The notes: generated by a model not told the origin, from the letters alone. A DNA stretch of 64,000 nt from Paucibacter sp. B2R-40 (GCF_025717555.1 NZ_JAJIRP010000005.1:1-64000), one strand, 5' to 3'. Positions 31,796-41,262 are shown, numbered from the stretch's first letter. Translations and numbers: made by a program.

Positions 31796-32597
31796 TCTCT
31801 GGTTCGCTGAAACTAAAAAGACCTAGGCGAGCGCGGTGCGTCCCGCTGCGGCCTGCGGCTTGATCCTCGGCCACGCGGCGCTCCAACTCGGGCACGACCT
31901 CGGCCAACACGCGTTGCCATTGCTGTGCCGCAATCTCCCGAATCGCGGCCGCCGTGGGCTCGCTGAGTTCATCGGCAAAAATGGCCTGCTCGAAATGCCG
32001 CCGGTCGCGGTGGATGACGTTGGCACTGGCCGCGGCGAGATGGTCGCCGACATTGGCGCCGAGAAAACCGAACATCTGGGCGTCGTCCTTCTCGGGTACA
32101 TAACGGTCGGGCTCCAGGTATACGGTCTGGCCGTCCTCGCTCAGGCGCGCCATCCCCAGGCGCAGCATCTCGTCAAGCAAGCTGCGTGGGTGCACGTGGC
32201 GGGTGATGGACCCCGCCAGCGTTTCGAAACTTGGCGCTTTGCCGGTGCGCGGCAGAGCGCGCGGCTGGCCGGACTCGTCACGCAGCTTCTTGGCCGTGCT
32301 CCAGCGCAGATAGAGCTGGTTGACGGCCGAGGGCTTGGCCGCCGCGCTCGCATCCGGCGCCGCACTCAGCCTCGCCACCTCGCGCCGGCTCAGACCCGTC
32401 GCCGTCGCGACCTGACTCACGTCGCGCGCCCCGACGCCGCCGGCGGCGCGCTTGGCCTCGCGAGCGGCGTCCACAAAAGCCTGCTTGAGCGCCTCCTCGG
32501 CCCGGTCATAGGCCAGCCCCTGCGCCACGCAAAGGCGCGTGAGCGGCAGCAACACAGCCTCGAGGGCCCGCAGTAACAACTCATTGCGTTTTTCCAT
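31773..32597 (-). CDS. DUF6502 family protein
   Basis: The 274-residue product starts MEKRNELLLRALEAVLLPLTRLCVAQGLAYDRAEEALK. The arrangement, with ATATGLSRREVARL in the N-terminal half (helix-turn-helix-like) and the RSLLDEMLRLGMARLSEDGQTVYLEPDRYVP winged segment, suggests a DNA-binding or regulatory protein; the family has no experimentally assigned role known to me. The ATG at 32597 fits the conserved start; an open frame upstream to 32666 would cross the promoter palindrome. It is translated directly into the DUF5666 gene. A palindrome upstream (32626-32650) could be its autoregulatory operator. Confidence 0.82.
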   Translation of the reverse strand: MEKRNELLLRALEAVLLPLTRLCVAQGLAYDRAEEALKQAFVDAAREAKRAAGGVGARDVSQVATATGLSRREVARLSAAPDASAAAKPSAVNQLYLRWSTAKKLRDESGQPRALPRTGKAPSFETLAGSITRHVHPRSLLDEMLRLGMARLSEDGQTVYLEPDRYVPEKDDAQMFGFLGANVGDHLAAASANVIHRDRRHFEQAIFADELSEPTAAAIREIAAQQWQRVLAEVVPELERRVAEDQAAGRSGTHRARLGLFSFSEPENDHEAKP

Positions 32598-32606
32598 TTG
32601 ACAGAT

Positions 32607-32650
32607 CAATTCTAAGCGCGCAAAGTGAAATGCGCAATTTGTGCATTTCA
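32607..32650 (-). promoter_or_regulatory. Promoter and near-perfect palindrome between DUF6502 and the 2Fe-2S gene
   Basis: On the minus strand TTGCGC and TAGAAT are separated by 17 bases, a good sigma-70 promoter for the DUF6502 gene. The palindrome at 32626-32650 has arms TGAAATGCGCAA and TTGTGCATTTCA, 11 of 12 matching, and covers the -35 region. It lies between two divergent operons and so may control both. Confidence 0.6.
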
Positions 32651-32677
32651 TCAAACGGTCAGCCAAAGGAGCTTCTC

Positions 32678-33118
32678 ATGCCCAGCTACACCCTCAACGT
32701 CAATGGCGTGGAACGCCCGGTCAACGTCAGCGCTGCCGACATGCCCCTGCTGTGGGTGCTGCGCGATGTGCTCAACCTCACCGGCACCAAATACGGCTGC
32801 GGCATCGAGGTCTGCGGCGCCTGCACCGTGATGGTCAACGGCGAGCCGCAGAAGTCCTGCGATATGGACGTCTCCTCGGCAGTTGGCAAACGCATCGTCA
32901 CCATCGAGGGCCTTTCGCCCGATCGCAGCCACCCGGCGCAAAAGGCCTGGATCGCCCACCAAGTGCCGCAGTGCGGCTACTGCCAGTCAGGCATGTTGAT
33001 GGCCACCGCTTGCGCGATGCAGGCCGGGCATCACGGCAGCTCGATCGCTTCGGAACTCAACAATGTCTGCGTCTGCGGCACCTACCAGCGCATCAAGAGC
33101 GCGGTGACCGCGCTTTAA
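32678..33118 (+). CDS. (2Fe-2S)-binding subunit of a molybdenum hydroxylase (IorA-like)
   Basis: The 146-residue product has two iron-sulfur clusters of the xanthine oxidase type: a plant-ferredoxin-like set Cys41, 46, 49 and 61 (YGCGIEVCGACTVMVNGE), and a second set Cys99, 102, 131 and 133 (CGYCQSGMLM, NNVCVCGTY). These clusters carry electrons from the molybdenum site. Its length and order match the small subunit of isoquinoline 1-oxidoreductase-like enzymes. The ATG at 32678 follows AAAGGAG. It is followed after 12 bases by the large subunit gene, so the two form one operon. Confidence 0.92.
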   Translation: MPSYTLNVNGVERPVNVSAADMPLLWVLRDVLNLTGTKYGCGIEVCGACTVMVNGEPQKSCDMDVSSAVGKRIVTIEGLSPDRSHPAQKAWIAHQVPQCGYCQSGMLMATACAMQAGHHGSSIASELNNVCVCGTYQRIKSAVTAL

Positions 33119-33130
33119 CCGGGACTCAAT

Positions 33131-35377
33131 ATGAACGCCCAACTTCAACGCCGCGAGTTCCTCGCCTCCACCGTCGCCAGCTCGGTGGCCTTTACCCTGG
33201 GTTTCCAGCTCGATGGCCGCGAGGCTCGAGCCGCAACGGCAAGCACCCCAACTGCCACCCAAGTCAACACCTGGCTGAGCATCGCCGCCGACGACAGCAT
33301 CACCCTCACTGTCGGCGCCTCCGACATGGGCCAGGGCTCGGTGCAGGGGCTGGCGCAGATCCTGGCCGAGGACCTGATGGTCAACCCGACGCGCGTGCGC
33401 ATCGCGCAGGGCGGGCCCACCATGGTCAACCCCGCGCCGGTGGGTGCGGCCATCAACACGGTCGGCTCCGGCGTCACGCGCAACAACTTCTGGCGCCTGC
33501 GCGATGCCGGCGCCATCGCCCGCGAGACGCTGGTGCAGGCGGCCATGAACACCCACGGGGACGCCAACCGCAGCAACTACTCGGTATTGGACGGTGTCGT
33601 CAGCCACAGCGGCGGCGCGCGCTACAGCTACGGCCAGCTGGCTCCGGCCGCCGCCCTGCTGACCCCGCCCGCCAGCGCGCCGCTGGTGCCCGGCGCGCAG
33701 CTGCGCTGGATCGGTCAGGCCATGGAGCGGCAAGACATTCCCAGCAAGGTGGACGGCAGCGCCCGCTACGGCCTGGATGTACGCCTGCCCGGCCAAGTGT
33801 TCGCGGCGGTCAAGCATTGCCCGAGCTTTGGCGGCAAGCTGGCCGCAACACCGACCAAACCCGCGGCGGCCATCGCGGTGGTGCCGCTGGCGGTGGCCGC
33901 CGGCACGGCGCGCGGCGCCGACCTTGCCGGCAATATCAACGCGGTGGCGGTCGTGGCCAGCACCAGCTGGGATGCGATGCGCTTGGCCCGTAACCTGAGC
34001 GTCAAATGGACGCTGCCCGCCAACGCCGCCGCGCTCAACAGCACCCAAATTCTGGCCGACGCCAAGGCCTTGCTGAAAAGCGCACCCGCCTATGTCGCCG
34101 GAGCCGCCAACCCGCCGGGCACCTGCTATACGGTCGAGGCCAGCACCGCCAACCCCGATGCGGCGCTGACCCGTACCGGCGTCAAGCGCCTGGACGCGAC
34201 CTACACCCTGCCCTACGTGGCGCATGCCTGCATGGAGGTGCTGAACTGCACGGTGGACTATGTCGCCGGCCAGCGCTGCGATGTCTACGCCCCCACCCAG
34301 TCCGCCCGCAATGCGCTGGCCATCACCATGCAGCTGACCGGTCTGCCCGAGAGCGCCGTGCACATCCACACCACCTTGCTGGGCGGCGGGCTGGGGCGCA
34401 AGGCCGAGGTGGACTTCATCGCCCAGGCCGTGCAACTCGGCATGGCCCTGGGTCGGCCGGTGCAGCTCTTCTACCCGCGTGAAGAAGACTTCGGTCACGA
34501 CCAATACCGCCCCATGGCCGCCGTGCAGGTGCGCGCCGCCCTCGACCCGGGCAATGCGGTGGCGAGCTGGATCTACCGCAATGTCTCGCCCTCTATCCTC
34601 GGCCAACGCGGCAGCGTGCTGGGCCCCAAGGGCGACAGCCAGGGCTATGAAGCCTCGCAAGGCTTGCCCTACGCCTTTGGTGCGCGGCGGGTCGAGTGGG
34701 TCAGTCACCCGGCGCCTATCCCGGTCGGTTTTTGGCGCTCGGTGGGCGCATCGATCAACACCTTTGCGGTGGAGTCGGCCATCAACGAGCTGGCGCAACT
34801 GGCCGGTCAGGACGCGCTGCAGTTCCGCCGCGCCCGTCTGACCGACCCGCGCTGGATTGCGGTGCTGGAAGCGGTGGCCGGCGCCAGCGGCTGGAACAGC
34901 GCGCCGAAAGCGGGTACCGCCCGCGGCGTAGCCATTGGCACAGCCTTCAATACCATCGTGGCGATGGTGGTCGAGATCACCGGCAGCAACCTTAGCAACT
35001 TCAAGCTGAGCCGCGTCTGGCTGGCCTGCGACTGCTACCTGACCGTCAACCCGCGCAACGTCGAAGCCCAGCTGATCGGCGGCGTGGTGCACGCGATCAA
35101 TGCGACGCTCTACGGCCAGCAGACCTTTGTAAACGGCGCGGCGCAGCGCAAGAACTTCAACACCAACCCGATGATCCGGCTGCAGCAGATGCCCACCGTC
35201 TCGGTCACCTTGATCCCGAGTCCGACGACGCTGGACCGCGCCCAAGCCATCGGCGGCGTGGGCGAGCTTGGCGTGCCGAGCTTTGCGCCGGCCTTGGCCG
35301 GCGCTCTGCTCAAACTCACCGGCCAGGCGGTGCGGAGCTTGCCCTTGTTGCCGAATGCGACGATGGGCGAAGCTTGA
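33131..35377 (+). CDS. Molybdopterin-binding large subunit (xanthine dehydrogenase family, IorB-like)
   Basis: The 748-residue product has a Tat signal with RREFLAS near the N-terminus followed by a hydrophobic stretch (ASSVAFTLGF), so it is exported folded, in line with cofactor loading in the cytoplasm. It shows the large-subunit motif SDMGQGSVQGLAQIL near residue 60, and later GLGRKAEVDFIAQAVQ and IGGVGELGVPSFAPAL as in the family. Such enzymes hydroxylate N-heterocycles or aldehydes, but the substrate is not determined here. There is no obvious Mo-cofactor maturation gene (XdhC type) adjacent. Confidence 0.9.
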   Translation: MNAQLQRREFLASTVASSVAFTLGFQLDGREARAATASTPTATQVNTWLSIAADDSITLTVGASDMGQGSVQGLAQILAEDLMVNPTRVRIAQGGPTMVNPAPVGAAINTVGSGVTRNNFWRLRDAGAIARETLVQAAMNTHGDANRSNYSVLDGVVSHSGGARYSYGQLAPAAALLTPPASAPLVPGAQLRWIGQAMERQDIPSKVDGSARYGLDVRLPGQVFAAVKHCPSFGGKLAATPTKPAAAIAVVPLAVAAGTARGADLAGNINAVAVVASTSWDAMRLARNLSVKWTLPANAAALNSTQILADAKALLKSAPAYVAGAANPPGTCYTVEASTANPDAALTRTGVKRLDATYTLPYVAHACMEVLNCTVDYVAGQRCDVYAPTQSARNALAITMQLTGLPESAVHIHTTLLGGGLGRKAEVDFIAQAVQLGMALGRPVQLFYPREEDFGHDQYRPMAAVQVRAALDPGNAVASWIYRNVSPSILGQRGSVLGPKGDSQGYEASQGLPYAFGARRVEWVSHPAPIPVGFWRSVGASINTFAVESAINELAQLAGQDALQFRRARLTDPRWIAVLEAVAGASGWNSAPKAGTARGVAIGTAFNTIVAMVVEITGSNLSNFKLSRVWLACDCYLTVNPRNVEAQLIGGVVHAINATLYGQQTFVNGAAQRKNFNTNPMIRLQQMPTVSVTLIPSPTTLDRAQAIGGVGELGVPSFAPALAGALLKLTGQAVRSLPLLPNATMGEA

Positions 35378-35569
35378 AGCTTGAGGGGCCGGGGAGGCGA
35401 TGGGGCGCGCCCGGCGCAAACCCGTCAACTCGGCCCCGCCGAATACCCTGACCTTTGGTGGGTGTCATGTGTAGCTGGCATAGTTCGGCCCTGCCGCGCA
35501 GACCGATTTGCGTGCCTTGATCCCGAATTCCTTGCCGAATTCCTCGCCAATACACAGAGAAAATTTTCA

Positions 35570-36376
35570 ATGACACCTAGCGCCCGCTCCCTGCTGAATA
35601 TCGCCTTGCTCAGTGGCTTGGCCCTCGCCGGCCAAAGTGCCTCCGCCCAAGCCTTTGACGCCGCGCGCATTTACGGTGCCATACCCGACCGTGACGGCGG
35701 CGCGCTGGGCCTGGGCGTATTTGGCGGCCAAAAGTACCTGGGCGCGAAAGAAACCCGCGTCTTGCCCATACCGGTGATCGACTACCAATGGAGCAACGGT
35801 TTCTTCGCGGGCACCGGCAACGGACTGGGCATCAATTTCTCCAAACAACCCAATATCAGCTATGGCCTGCGGGTCACGGCCGACTTCGGCCGCGATGAAG
35901 ATCTGTCGGACACGTTGAACGGCATGGGCGACATCAAGATTCGCCCCGAATTCGGCGGCTTCGTCAACTACAACCTGACTCAAAGCTTTGTGCTGACCTC
36001 GTCGCTGCGCTATGGCGCGGGCAATGACAGAAAAGATATGCAGTTGGATCTGGGTGCGGTCTACTCCACCATGCTGGCACCGCAATGGCGCATGGGCGTC
36101 GGTGCGGCGCTGACCTTGGTCAATGCGGACTATATGCAAACGAACTTTGGCGTTACGGCCGCGCAGTCTGCGCGCAGCGGACATGCCGTCTACACCCCAG
36201 GCGCCGGCCTGCGTGATGTGCGAGCCAACCTCTCGTTGACCTACGCCATTGACCAACGCATGGCCATCACCGGCGCCTTGTCGGCGCGCGCGCTGCAAAG
36301 CGATGCCAAGGACAGCCCAATTACCCGCAAGGCCAACAGCATTGGCGGCGGCGTGGTCGGCACTTACTTGTTCTGA
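35570..36376 (+). CDS. MipA/OmpV family outer-membrane protein
   Basis: The 268-residue product from the ATG at 35570 has a signal peptide (MTPSARSLLNIALLSGLALAGQSASAQA) and then the pattern of a MipA/OmpV beta-barrel: GLGVFGGQKYLGAKETRVLPIPVIDYQWSNGFFAG near the start, repeated amphipathic strands, and a C-terminal Phe (GGGVVGTYLF) as in outer-membrane barrels. MipA in E. coli scaffolds a murein-synthesising complex; OmpV homologues are immunogenic porin-like proteins. Specific role unknown. Upstream frame extensions lack the signal peptide and are rejected. Confidence 0.85.
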   Translation: MTPSARSLLNIALLSGLALAGQSASAQAFDAARIYGAIPDRDGGALGLGVFGGQKYLGAKETRVLPIPVIDYQWSNGFFAGTGNGLGINFSKQPNISYGLRVTADFGRDEDLSDTLNGMGDIKIRPEFGGFVNYNLTQSFVLTSSLRYGAGNDRKDMQLDLGAVYSTMLAPQWRMGVGAALTLVNADYMQTNFGVTAAQSARSGHAVYTPGAGLRDVRANLSLTYAIDQRMAITGALSARALQSDAKDSPITRKANSIGGGVVGTYLF

Positions 36377-36391
36377 CCGCTGAATTAAGCG

Positions 36392-37690
36392 TCAAACAGC
36401 GCTGCGGCTCTTCAACCAAGCCGCAGCACCGTCACCGGCCACTCGCCCGCTGGCCATGCTGGCGCTGAGCAGATAGCCGCCGGTGGGCGCTTCCCAGTCC
36501 AGCATCTCGCCGGCGCAAAACACGCCCGGCAGTTTCTCCAGCATCAGCTCGGGCGTCAGCGCCTCCAGACGCACGCCGCCGGCCGTGCTGATCGCCTCGG
36601 CCACCGGCCGCGCCGCCACCAAGCGCAGTGGCAACCGTTTCAAGGTAGCGGCCAAGGTGGCCGGGTCCCCGTACTGTTCCTTGTTCAAAACCTCGCGCAG
36701 CAGGCCGGCCTTCAAGCCCTCGATGCCGAGCCGGCTCTTCAGATGCGTAGAAAGCGAGCGCGGACCGCGCGGGCGCGCCACCTCTGCCGCCACGAAGTCA
36801 ACCGTGCGATCCGGCAAAAGATCGAGGTGAATCAAGGCCTGGCCAAATTCGGCGATTTCCTCGCGCAGCAAGGCGCTGGCGGCATAGACCAAAGAGCCTT
36901 CGATGCCGTCCTCGGTGATGACGAACTCACCTTGACGCGCGAACTGGCGTCCGCTTTGGCCCTCGAAATGCAGCGCCACCGGCTTGACCGGCAGGCCGGC
37001 AAAGCGCGCGGTAAAGAGTTCACTCCAGCCGACCGGTGGCACAGCTTGCTCCAGGGTCGGGTCTTGCCTAGGGCCCAATTCAAAGCCGCAGTTGGCCGCA
37101 CGCAGCGGCGCGATCTCAACACCCTGCTGCGCCAGCAATGGGGCCCAAGCGCCATTGGAGCCGAGCTGCGGCCAAGACGCGCCACCCAGCGCCAACACCA
37201 CGACATCGGCCTGGGCCGTCAGTTGGCCTGATTCCCCAGCAAAACGAAGACCGCCATCTTCGGCCCATCCCAACCAACGCTTGCGCATATGAAAGCGCAC
37301 GCCGGCCTCGCGCAAACGGCTCAACCAAGCGCGCAACAAAGGCGCGGCCTTCATCGAACTCGGAAAGACCCGGCCCGAGGACCCGACAAAGGTCTCGACG
37401 CCCAGCTCTGCGGCCCAGGCGCGCAGGCTCGGCCCATCCAAACGGTCAAGCCAAGCAGCGACCTCAGCGCTGCGTTCCGCAAAGCGCGAGTCAAAAAGCG
37501 GCCGCTCTTCGGAATGAGTCAAATTGAGTCCACCCTTGCCCGCCAGCAGAAATTTGCGCCCGACCGAGGCCATCGCGTCATACAGATCGACTTCGACACC
37601 GGCCGCCCGCAGCCGTTCGGCCGCCATCAGGCCAGCCGGCCCGCCTCCGATGACGATGGCTGTTTTGGACAAGGAGCTGGGCTGGGACAT
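36392..37690 (-). CDS. BaiN/RdsA-like NAD(P)/FAD-dependent oxidoreductase (TIGR03862 type)
   Basis: The 432-residue flavoprotein opens with a dinucleotide-binding Rossmann fold: AIVIGGGPAGLMAAERLRAAGVEVDLYD at residues 11-38. It has the family segment GRKFLLAGKGGLNLTHSE and a C-terminal CAGEMLDWEAPTGGYLLSASMASG, which closes the FAD site. Proteins of this group, HI0933-like, have no firmly assigned substrate in this lineage. It converges with the MipA gene and stands apart from the kinase upstream, with 43 bases between. Confidence 0.87.
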   Translation of the reverse strand: MSQPSSLSKTAIVIGGGPAGLMAAERLRAAGVEVDLYDAMASVGRKFLLAGKGGLNLTHSEERPLFDSRFAERSAEVAAWLDRLDGPSLRAWAAELGVETFVGSSGRVFPSSMKAAPLLRAWLSRLREAGVRFHMRKRWLGWAEDGGLRFAGESGQLTAQADVVVLALGGASWPQLGSNGAWAPLLAQQGVEIAPLRAANCGFELGPRQDPTLEQAVPPVGWSELFTARFAGLPVKPVALHFEGQSGRQFARQGEFVITEDGIEGSLVYAASALLREEIAEFGQALIHLDLLPDRTVDFVAAEVARPRGPRSLSTHLKSRLGIEGLKAGLLREVLNKEQYGDPATLAATLKRLPLRLVAARPVAEAISTAGGVRLEALTPELMLEKLPGVFCAGEMLDWEAPTGGYLLSASMASGRVAGDGAAAWLKSRSAV

Positions 37691-37732
37691 AGAACACGCT
37701 TTCGACTGGAATTGAGGCGGGAGTGTGACAGA

Positions 37733-40700
37733 TCAGTCCAACGGCAGAAACACCGCGAACCTGCTCCCCACCCCGACCTCACTCTCTACCGCTATGCGAC
37801 CGCGATGCTTGTCGACAATCTTGTTGACGATACCCAGGCCAAGGCCGCTGCCCTCGCCGACCGGTTTGGTAGTGAAGAAGGGATCAAAAATTCGGCCACG
37901 GATCGCTTGCGGGATGCCGCAGCCGTTATCGCCGACCGACACCACCAGGCTCTGAGCCTCCCGCCCAATCGAGATCGTCAACACACCCTGATGCTGCATC
38001 GCCTGCAGCGCGTTGTGGATCAAATTAGTCCAGACCTGATTGAGCTCATCGGGCAGGCAGGGCAAGAGCGGCAGGTCCGGCTCGTAACGACGAATCAGCT
38101 CGCATCCTTGCTTGAGCTGGTTTTGATAGATTGTCAGCACCGTCTCTACGCTCTCGACCAGGTCGGTCGGGCGCAACTCGCCACTGTTGTCAACACGCGA
38201 ATAACTCTTCAGTGCAAAAACAATCTTGGCGACCCGCTCGACCGCTATGTTGATATTGGCGGCACTACGCACCACCGTCGAGACGCCCTGCACCGCCTGG
38301 AGAATTCGCTCGCGTAGCGGGTGGCGTAGCAGCGGCAGCAGCGCCTCGGGCAGCGTCGTCAAGCCCAGTTGCGCCAGCAATATGGCCAGCGCACGGGGGT
38401 CGTCCATGCCAGCGCGACCCACGCCGGTCTGCGCAGTGGCGGCCTGCTCCAAGGCGAGCATCAAACCCTTCACCACCACCCGTTCCTCGCGCGAACTCCA
38501 GACCATGCCGGCGCGGCTGGCTTGTTCGATCAAGTCGACCAACAGCGCTTGACTGGGCGCATCCAGCAACTGCAACAGCGGCGGCAGACCGGCCAGCGTG
38601 TCGGCCAGCGACTCGACCATGGTGGCACCGCTGGATTTGATGGCGCCAATCGGCGTGTTGATCTCATGCGCAACATTGGCCACCAACTGGCCCAGCGACG
38701 CCATCTTCTCGGACTGGATCAGCTGCGCCTGCGCCTCGGCATTGGCCAGCGCGATGGCGCCGTAGGCGCACAGCGTTCGGAAGATCGCAACCTCGCGCTC
38801 GCCATAGGCTTGCGGGCGCGGCGACTGTATCGACATCAGACCCAATAGACGTTCACCGACCAGCAAGGGCGCGAACATCATGCTGTGGCATTCAACCGTC
38901 CCTGGAAGGGTGACCGATTGCCCCGGTTTGGACTCGACCACCACCTCGCGGCGCTCCGCGATACAGCGCCGCCCAGGCCCGCCCGGCCTTAGTTTATGAC
39001 TGACGGGGGGAAGTGGCTCACCTCCCTCCATGCCGAACAGCATCGTGACGGTCTCGCCATCCACGCCCAGCCGGTAGATCAGGAATGAAAAGGCGTCCAG
39101 CAAAGTATGGACATGCTTATCCAAGGCCGCAAAGATGGCGCCGGCGTCGAGGTTGCCGGTGATGTCGCGACCGATCGCGCCGAGTTGCTCCAGGGTGCTG
39201 TTGGCCCGCTCCAAGCTCGCTGCCCGCTCGGCATGGGCAAGAGCCAGCAAACGGTGCTGCTCGCCCTCGGCCTGCGCCCGCTCGGTCTGGTGCGCCACTT
39301 GCATCGCGATGGCGCGCTTACTGGCATTTTGGCTGTGGGTCTTTTCAAGCGCCTGGGCGGCTTGCAAGCTGATGTCATAGGCCCGTACATGATCGCCGGC
39401 CTTCGCGTATTCGCTCGCAAGGCTAGCCAGTAAGTCGGCGGGCACCAGATAGCCTTCTACTTCAGCGGCAATATCCAGCGCCATGTGCAAATAGTGCAAG
39501 GCCGGGCTGAGCGCCGTCACAGCTTGCTGCAGCAATTGCCGGTGAGCGCTCAAGATTTCGGCCATGACCTGCAAGGCAGCAATACGCAAGGTCGTACCAA
39601 CGCGCCGCCCTTCCAAGGCCAGCGTCGCCGCCTTTATGGCCTGAGCTGGGTTCCCACCGGCCAGCAGCGCGCGCGCCTGCCCGACTCGCGCCTGACAAAG
39701 CAGGTCGGGCGAATCCAATGCAATGGCCTTTTGCTCCACCCTTCGCAGCGCCTCCAGCGCAAGTTCGAATCGCCCACAGGCCAAGTCAAGCTCGGCCAAG
39801 TTCCGCAAAGCCATTGCATAGATTTTTGACTCTGCCTGCCCGGCCAGCATTTGCAAGCCCTCATTCAGCAATTCGCGGGCAGCCTCGTGACGTTTCAGGC
39901 GCTGAAAAATTTCGCCCGTCTGCATCAAGGCAAGCCCTGTTGCCGACCTCAAACCGCATCGCCGCGCCAGACTCAGTCCACGTTGGCTCCAGTCCAGCGC
40001 CGCCTCGAAGTCATTGAGTTCCTTGAAGCCGATACTGATGTTGGCTGCAGTACGGACAGCTCGCAAGGTTTGCCCGCCAGTCAAGGCTTGCGAATGGGCG
40101 TCAATGAATTTCAAAATTGCCTGCCCGGGGTCACCGAGCATGCCGGCCAGCAGGCCCTCCATTTCCTTGGCTGAAGCTCCGGCGAGCGCAGGGTAATCGG
40201 GCGCTCCAATTTGCCAGCGTTGATCCCAACGCTGCTTTCCCGCCACCACGTCCCGGAAGATCAGAGACTGCATCAACATCAGTTCGGCAAACTCAAGCCG
40301 CAACGGGTCAAATCTGACCGCTGCGGCGGCCACCGCCTGATACTCGGCATCACGACTTGCCTCGTCACCCTGCGCGCCGGCAATCAGCGCACGCAATGAA
40401 TGCGCGTCGGCGCGCCCGATCGCATCGGCGCTGGCCTCGAACTCGGCCAAGGCCTGCTGCGCCGCGCGAGCAGCGTCCTCCATCTCGGTTTGCTGACAAC
40501 TGATCTCGCCGCGAATCAACAGCAGGCGCGCGTTAGCGCTGCGCGACACAAGGTCGGGCCAAACGCCACCGGCGAGCAGTTCCTGCGCCTCGCCGGACAG
40601 CGCCAAGGCGCGAACCGAGTCGCGCTCGCGCAAATGCCAAGCCAGTGCGATCAGCGCCGGCAGGCGCTCGGCACCGCAGGCCGCCCGCAGCGCGGCCTCC

Positions 40701-40759
40701 AGCAGCGCAACGGTTTCATCGGTCGCAAAGAACTCCAGCATGGGCGCCGAGCCGGCCAT
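37733..40759 (-). CDS. Large hybrid sensor kinase: TPR, GAF and histidine kinase
   Basis: The product is about 1008 residues from the ATG at 40759. The first half is built of TPR-like helical pairs (for example ARALLAGGNPAQAIKAATLAL), probably a protein-protein docking or ligand region. A coiled coil (QTERAQAEGEQHRLLALAHAERAASLERANSTLEQL) leads to a GAF domain (about 520-670), then the dimerisation/H box NVAHEINTPIGAI with His698, and an ATPase domain (DELNQVWTNLIHNALQAM, DNGCGIP, GSGLGLGIV). About 190 residues separate the H box from the N box, longer than in simple kinases. There is no membrane segment, so it senses a cytoplasmic signal. Its start lies 6 bases beyond the stop of a single-domain response regulator, which is its likely partner. 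Confidence 0.87.
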   Translation of the reverse strand: MAGSAPMLEFFATDETVALLEAALRAACGAERLPALIALAWHLRERDSVRALALSGEAQELLAGGVWPDLVSRSANARLLLIRGEISCQQTEMEDAARAAQQALAEFEASADAIGRADAHSLRALIAGAQGDEASRDAEYQAVAAAAVRFDPLRLEFAELMLMQSLIFRDVVAGKQRWDQRWQIGAPDYPALAGASAKEMEGLLAGMLGDPGQAILKFIDAHSQALTGGQTLRAVRTAANISIGFKELNDFEAALDWSQRGLSLARRCGLRSATGLALMQTGEIFQRLKRHEAARELLNEGLQMLAGQAESKIYAMALRNLAELDLACGRFELALEALRRVEQKAIALDSPDLLCQARVGQARALLAGGNPAQAIKAATLALEGRRVGTTLRIAALQVMAEILSAHRQLLQQAVTALSPALHYLHMALDIAAEVEGYLVPADLLASLASEYAKAGDHVRAYDISLQAAQALEKTHSQNASKRAIAMQVAHQTERAQAEGEQHRLLALAHAERAASLERANSTLEQLGAIGRDITGNLDAGAIFAALDKHVHTLLDAFSFLIYRLGVDGETVTMLFGMEGGEPLPPVSHKLRPGGPGRRCIAERREVVVESKPGQSVTLPGTVECHSMMFAPLLVGERLLGLMSIQSPRPQAYGEREVAIFRTLCAYGAIALANAEAQAQLIQSEKMASLGQLVANVAHEINTPIGAIKSSGATMVESLADTLAGLPPLLQLLDAPSQALLVDLIEQASRAGMVWSSREERVVVKGLMLALEQAATAQTGVGRAGMDDPRALAILLAQLGLTTLPEALLPLLRHPLRERILQAVQGVSTVVRSAANINIAVERVAKIVFALKSYSRVDNSGELRPTDLVESVETVLTIYQNQLKQGCELIRRYEPDLPLLPCLPDELNQVWTNLIHNALQAMQHQGVLTISIGREAQSLVVSVGDNGCGIPQAIRGRIFDPFFTTKPVGEGSGLGLGIVNKIVDKHRGRIAVESEVGVGSRFAVFLPLD

Positions 40760-40764
40760 CTCAA

Positions 40765-41262
40765 TCAGTCCTTGCGCTCGGGGCATTCGCAAGCCACCAG
40801 CCGCTCGCTCAAGGCCTGCGTCTCGGCGCGCAGTTGCGCAATTTCCTCGACCGTCTGCCGGGCCTGGTCATAGGCGCCAGCGGCGCTGTTGACGGCCATG
40901 ACAAGATCGGCGTTATTAAAGGGCTTTTCCAGAAAGCGATAGAGCCGCGCCTCGTTGATCGCACGCCTGACGCCGTTCAAATCACTCTGCCCGGTCAACA
41001 TGATCTTGACCGTATCCGGCGAGCGCTCATGCAAACGCACCAGCAACTCGTCGCCTTTCATGCCCGGCATGATGTAGTCGGCGATCACGACGGCCAGCGC
41101 TTGACCGTCCTTTTGCAGATCGTCGGCAATTTCCAGCGCCTCTTCGCCGCTTTCGGCGATCTCGATCGTGGCGCTAGCTCCCGCATGCTGGCTCAGCAAA
41201 GAACGCAGCGCGGTCAACATGGTGCTGTCATCGTCGACACACAATATGGTCGTCTTACCCAT
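40765..41262 (-). CDS. Single-domain response regulator with C-terminal coiled coil
   Basis: This 165-residue protein has a receiver domain: acidic pocket VDDD near 9-12, phosphorylatable Asp62 in VIADYIMPGMKG, Thr in IMLTGQ and Lys in FLEKPF. After it comes only a short coiled coil (DQARQTVEEIAQLRAETQALSERLV), no DNA-binding or enzymatic output. It therefore probably acts by protein contact or relays phosphate. It is directly upstream of the TPR-GAF kinase gene. The ATG at 41262 follows AGGGGA at 6 bases; a GTG one codon upstream is an alternative. Confidence 0.9.
   Translation of the reverse strand: MGKTTILCVDDDSTMLTALRSLLSQHAGASATIEIAESGEEALEIADDLQKDGQALAVVIADYIMPGMKGDELLVRLHERSPDTVKIMLTGQSDLNGVRRAINEARLYRFLEKPFNNADLVMAVNSAAGAYDQARQTVEEIAQLRAETQALSERLVACECPERKD

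Noticed and set aside
32987-35428. 813-codon open frame antisense to the IorB-like gene
   Set aside because: Low-complexity Gly/Arg/His translation, no homology; the sense strand has catalytic motifs of a molybdenum hydroxylase.
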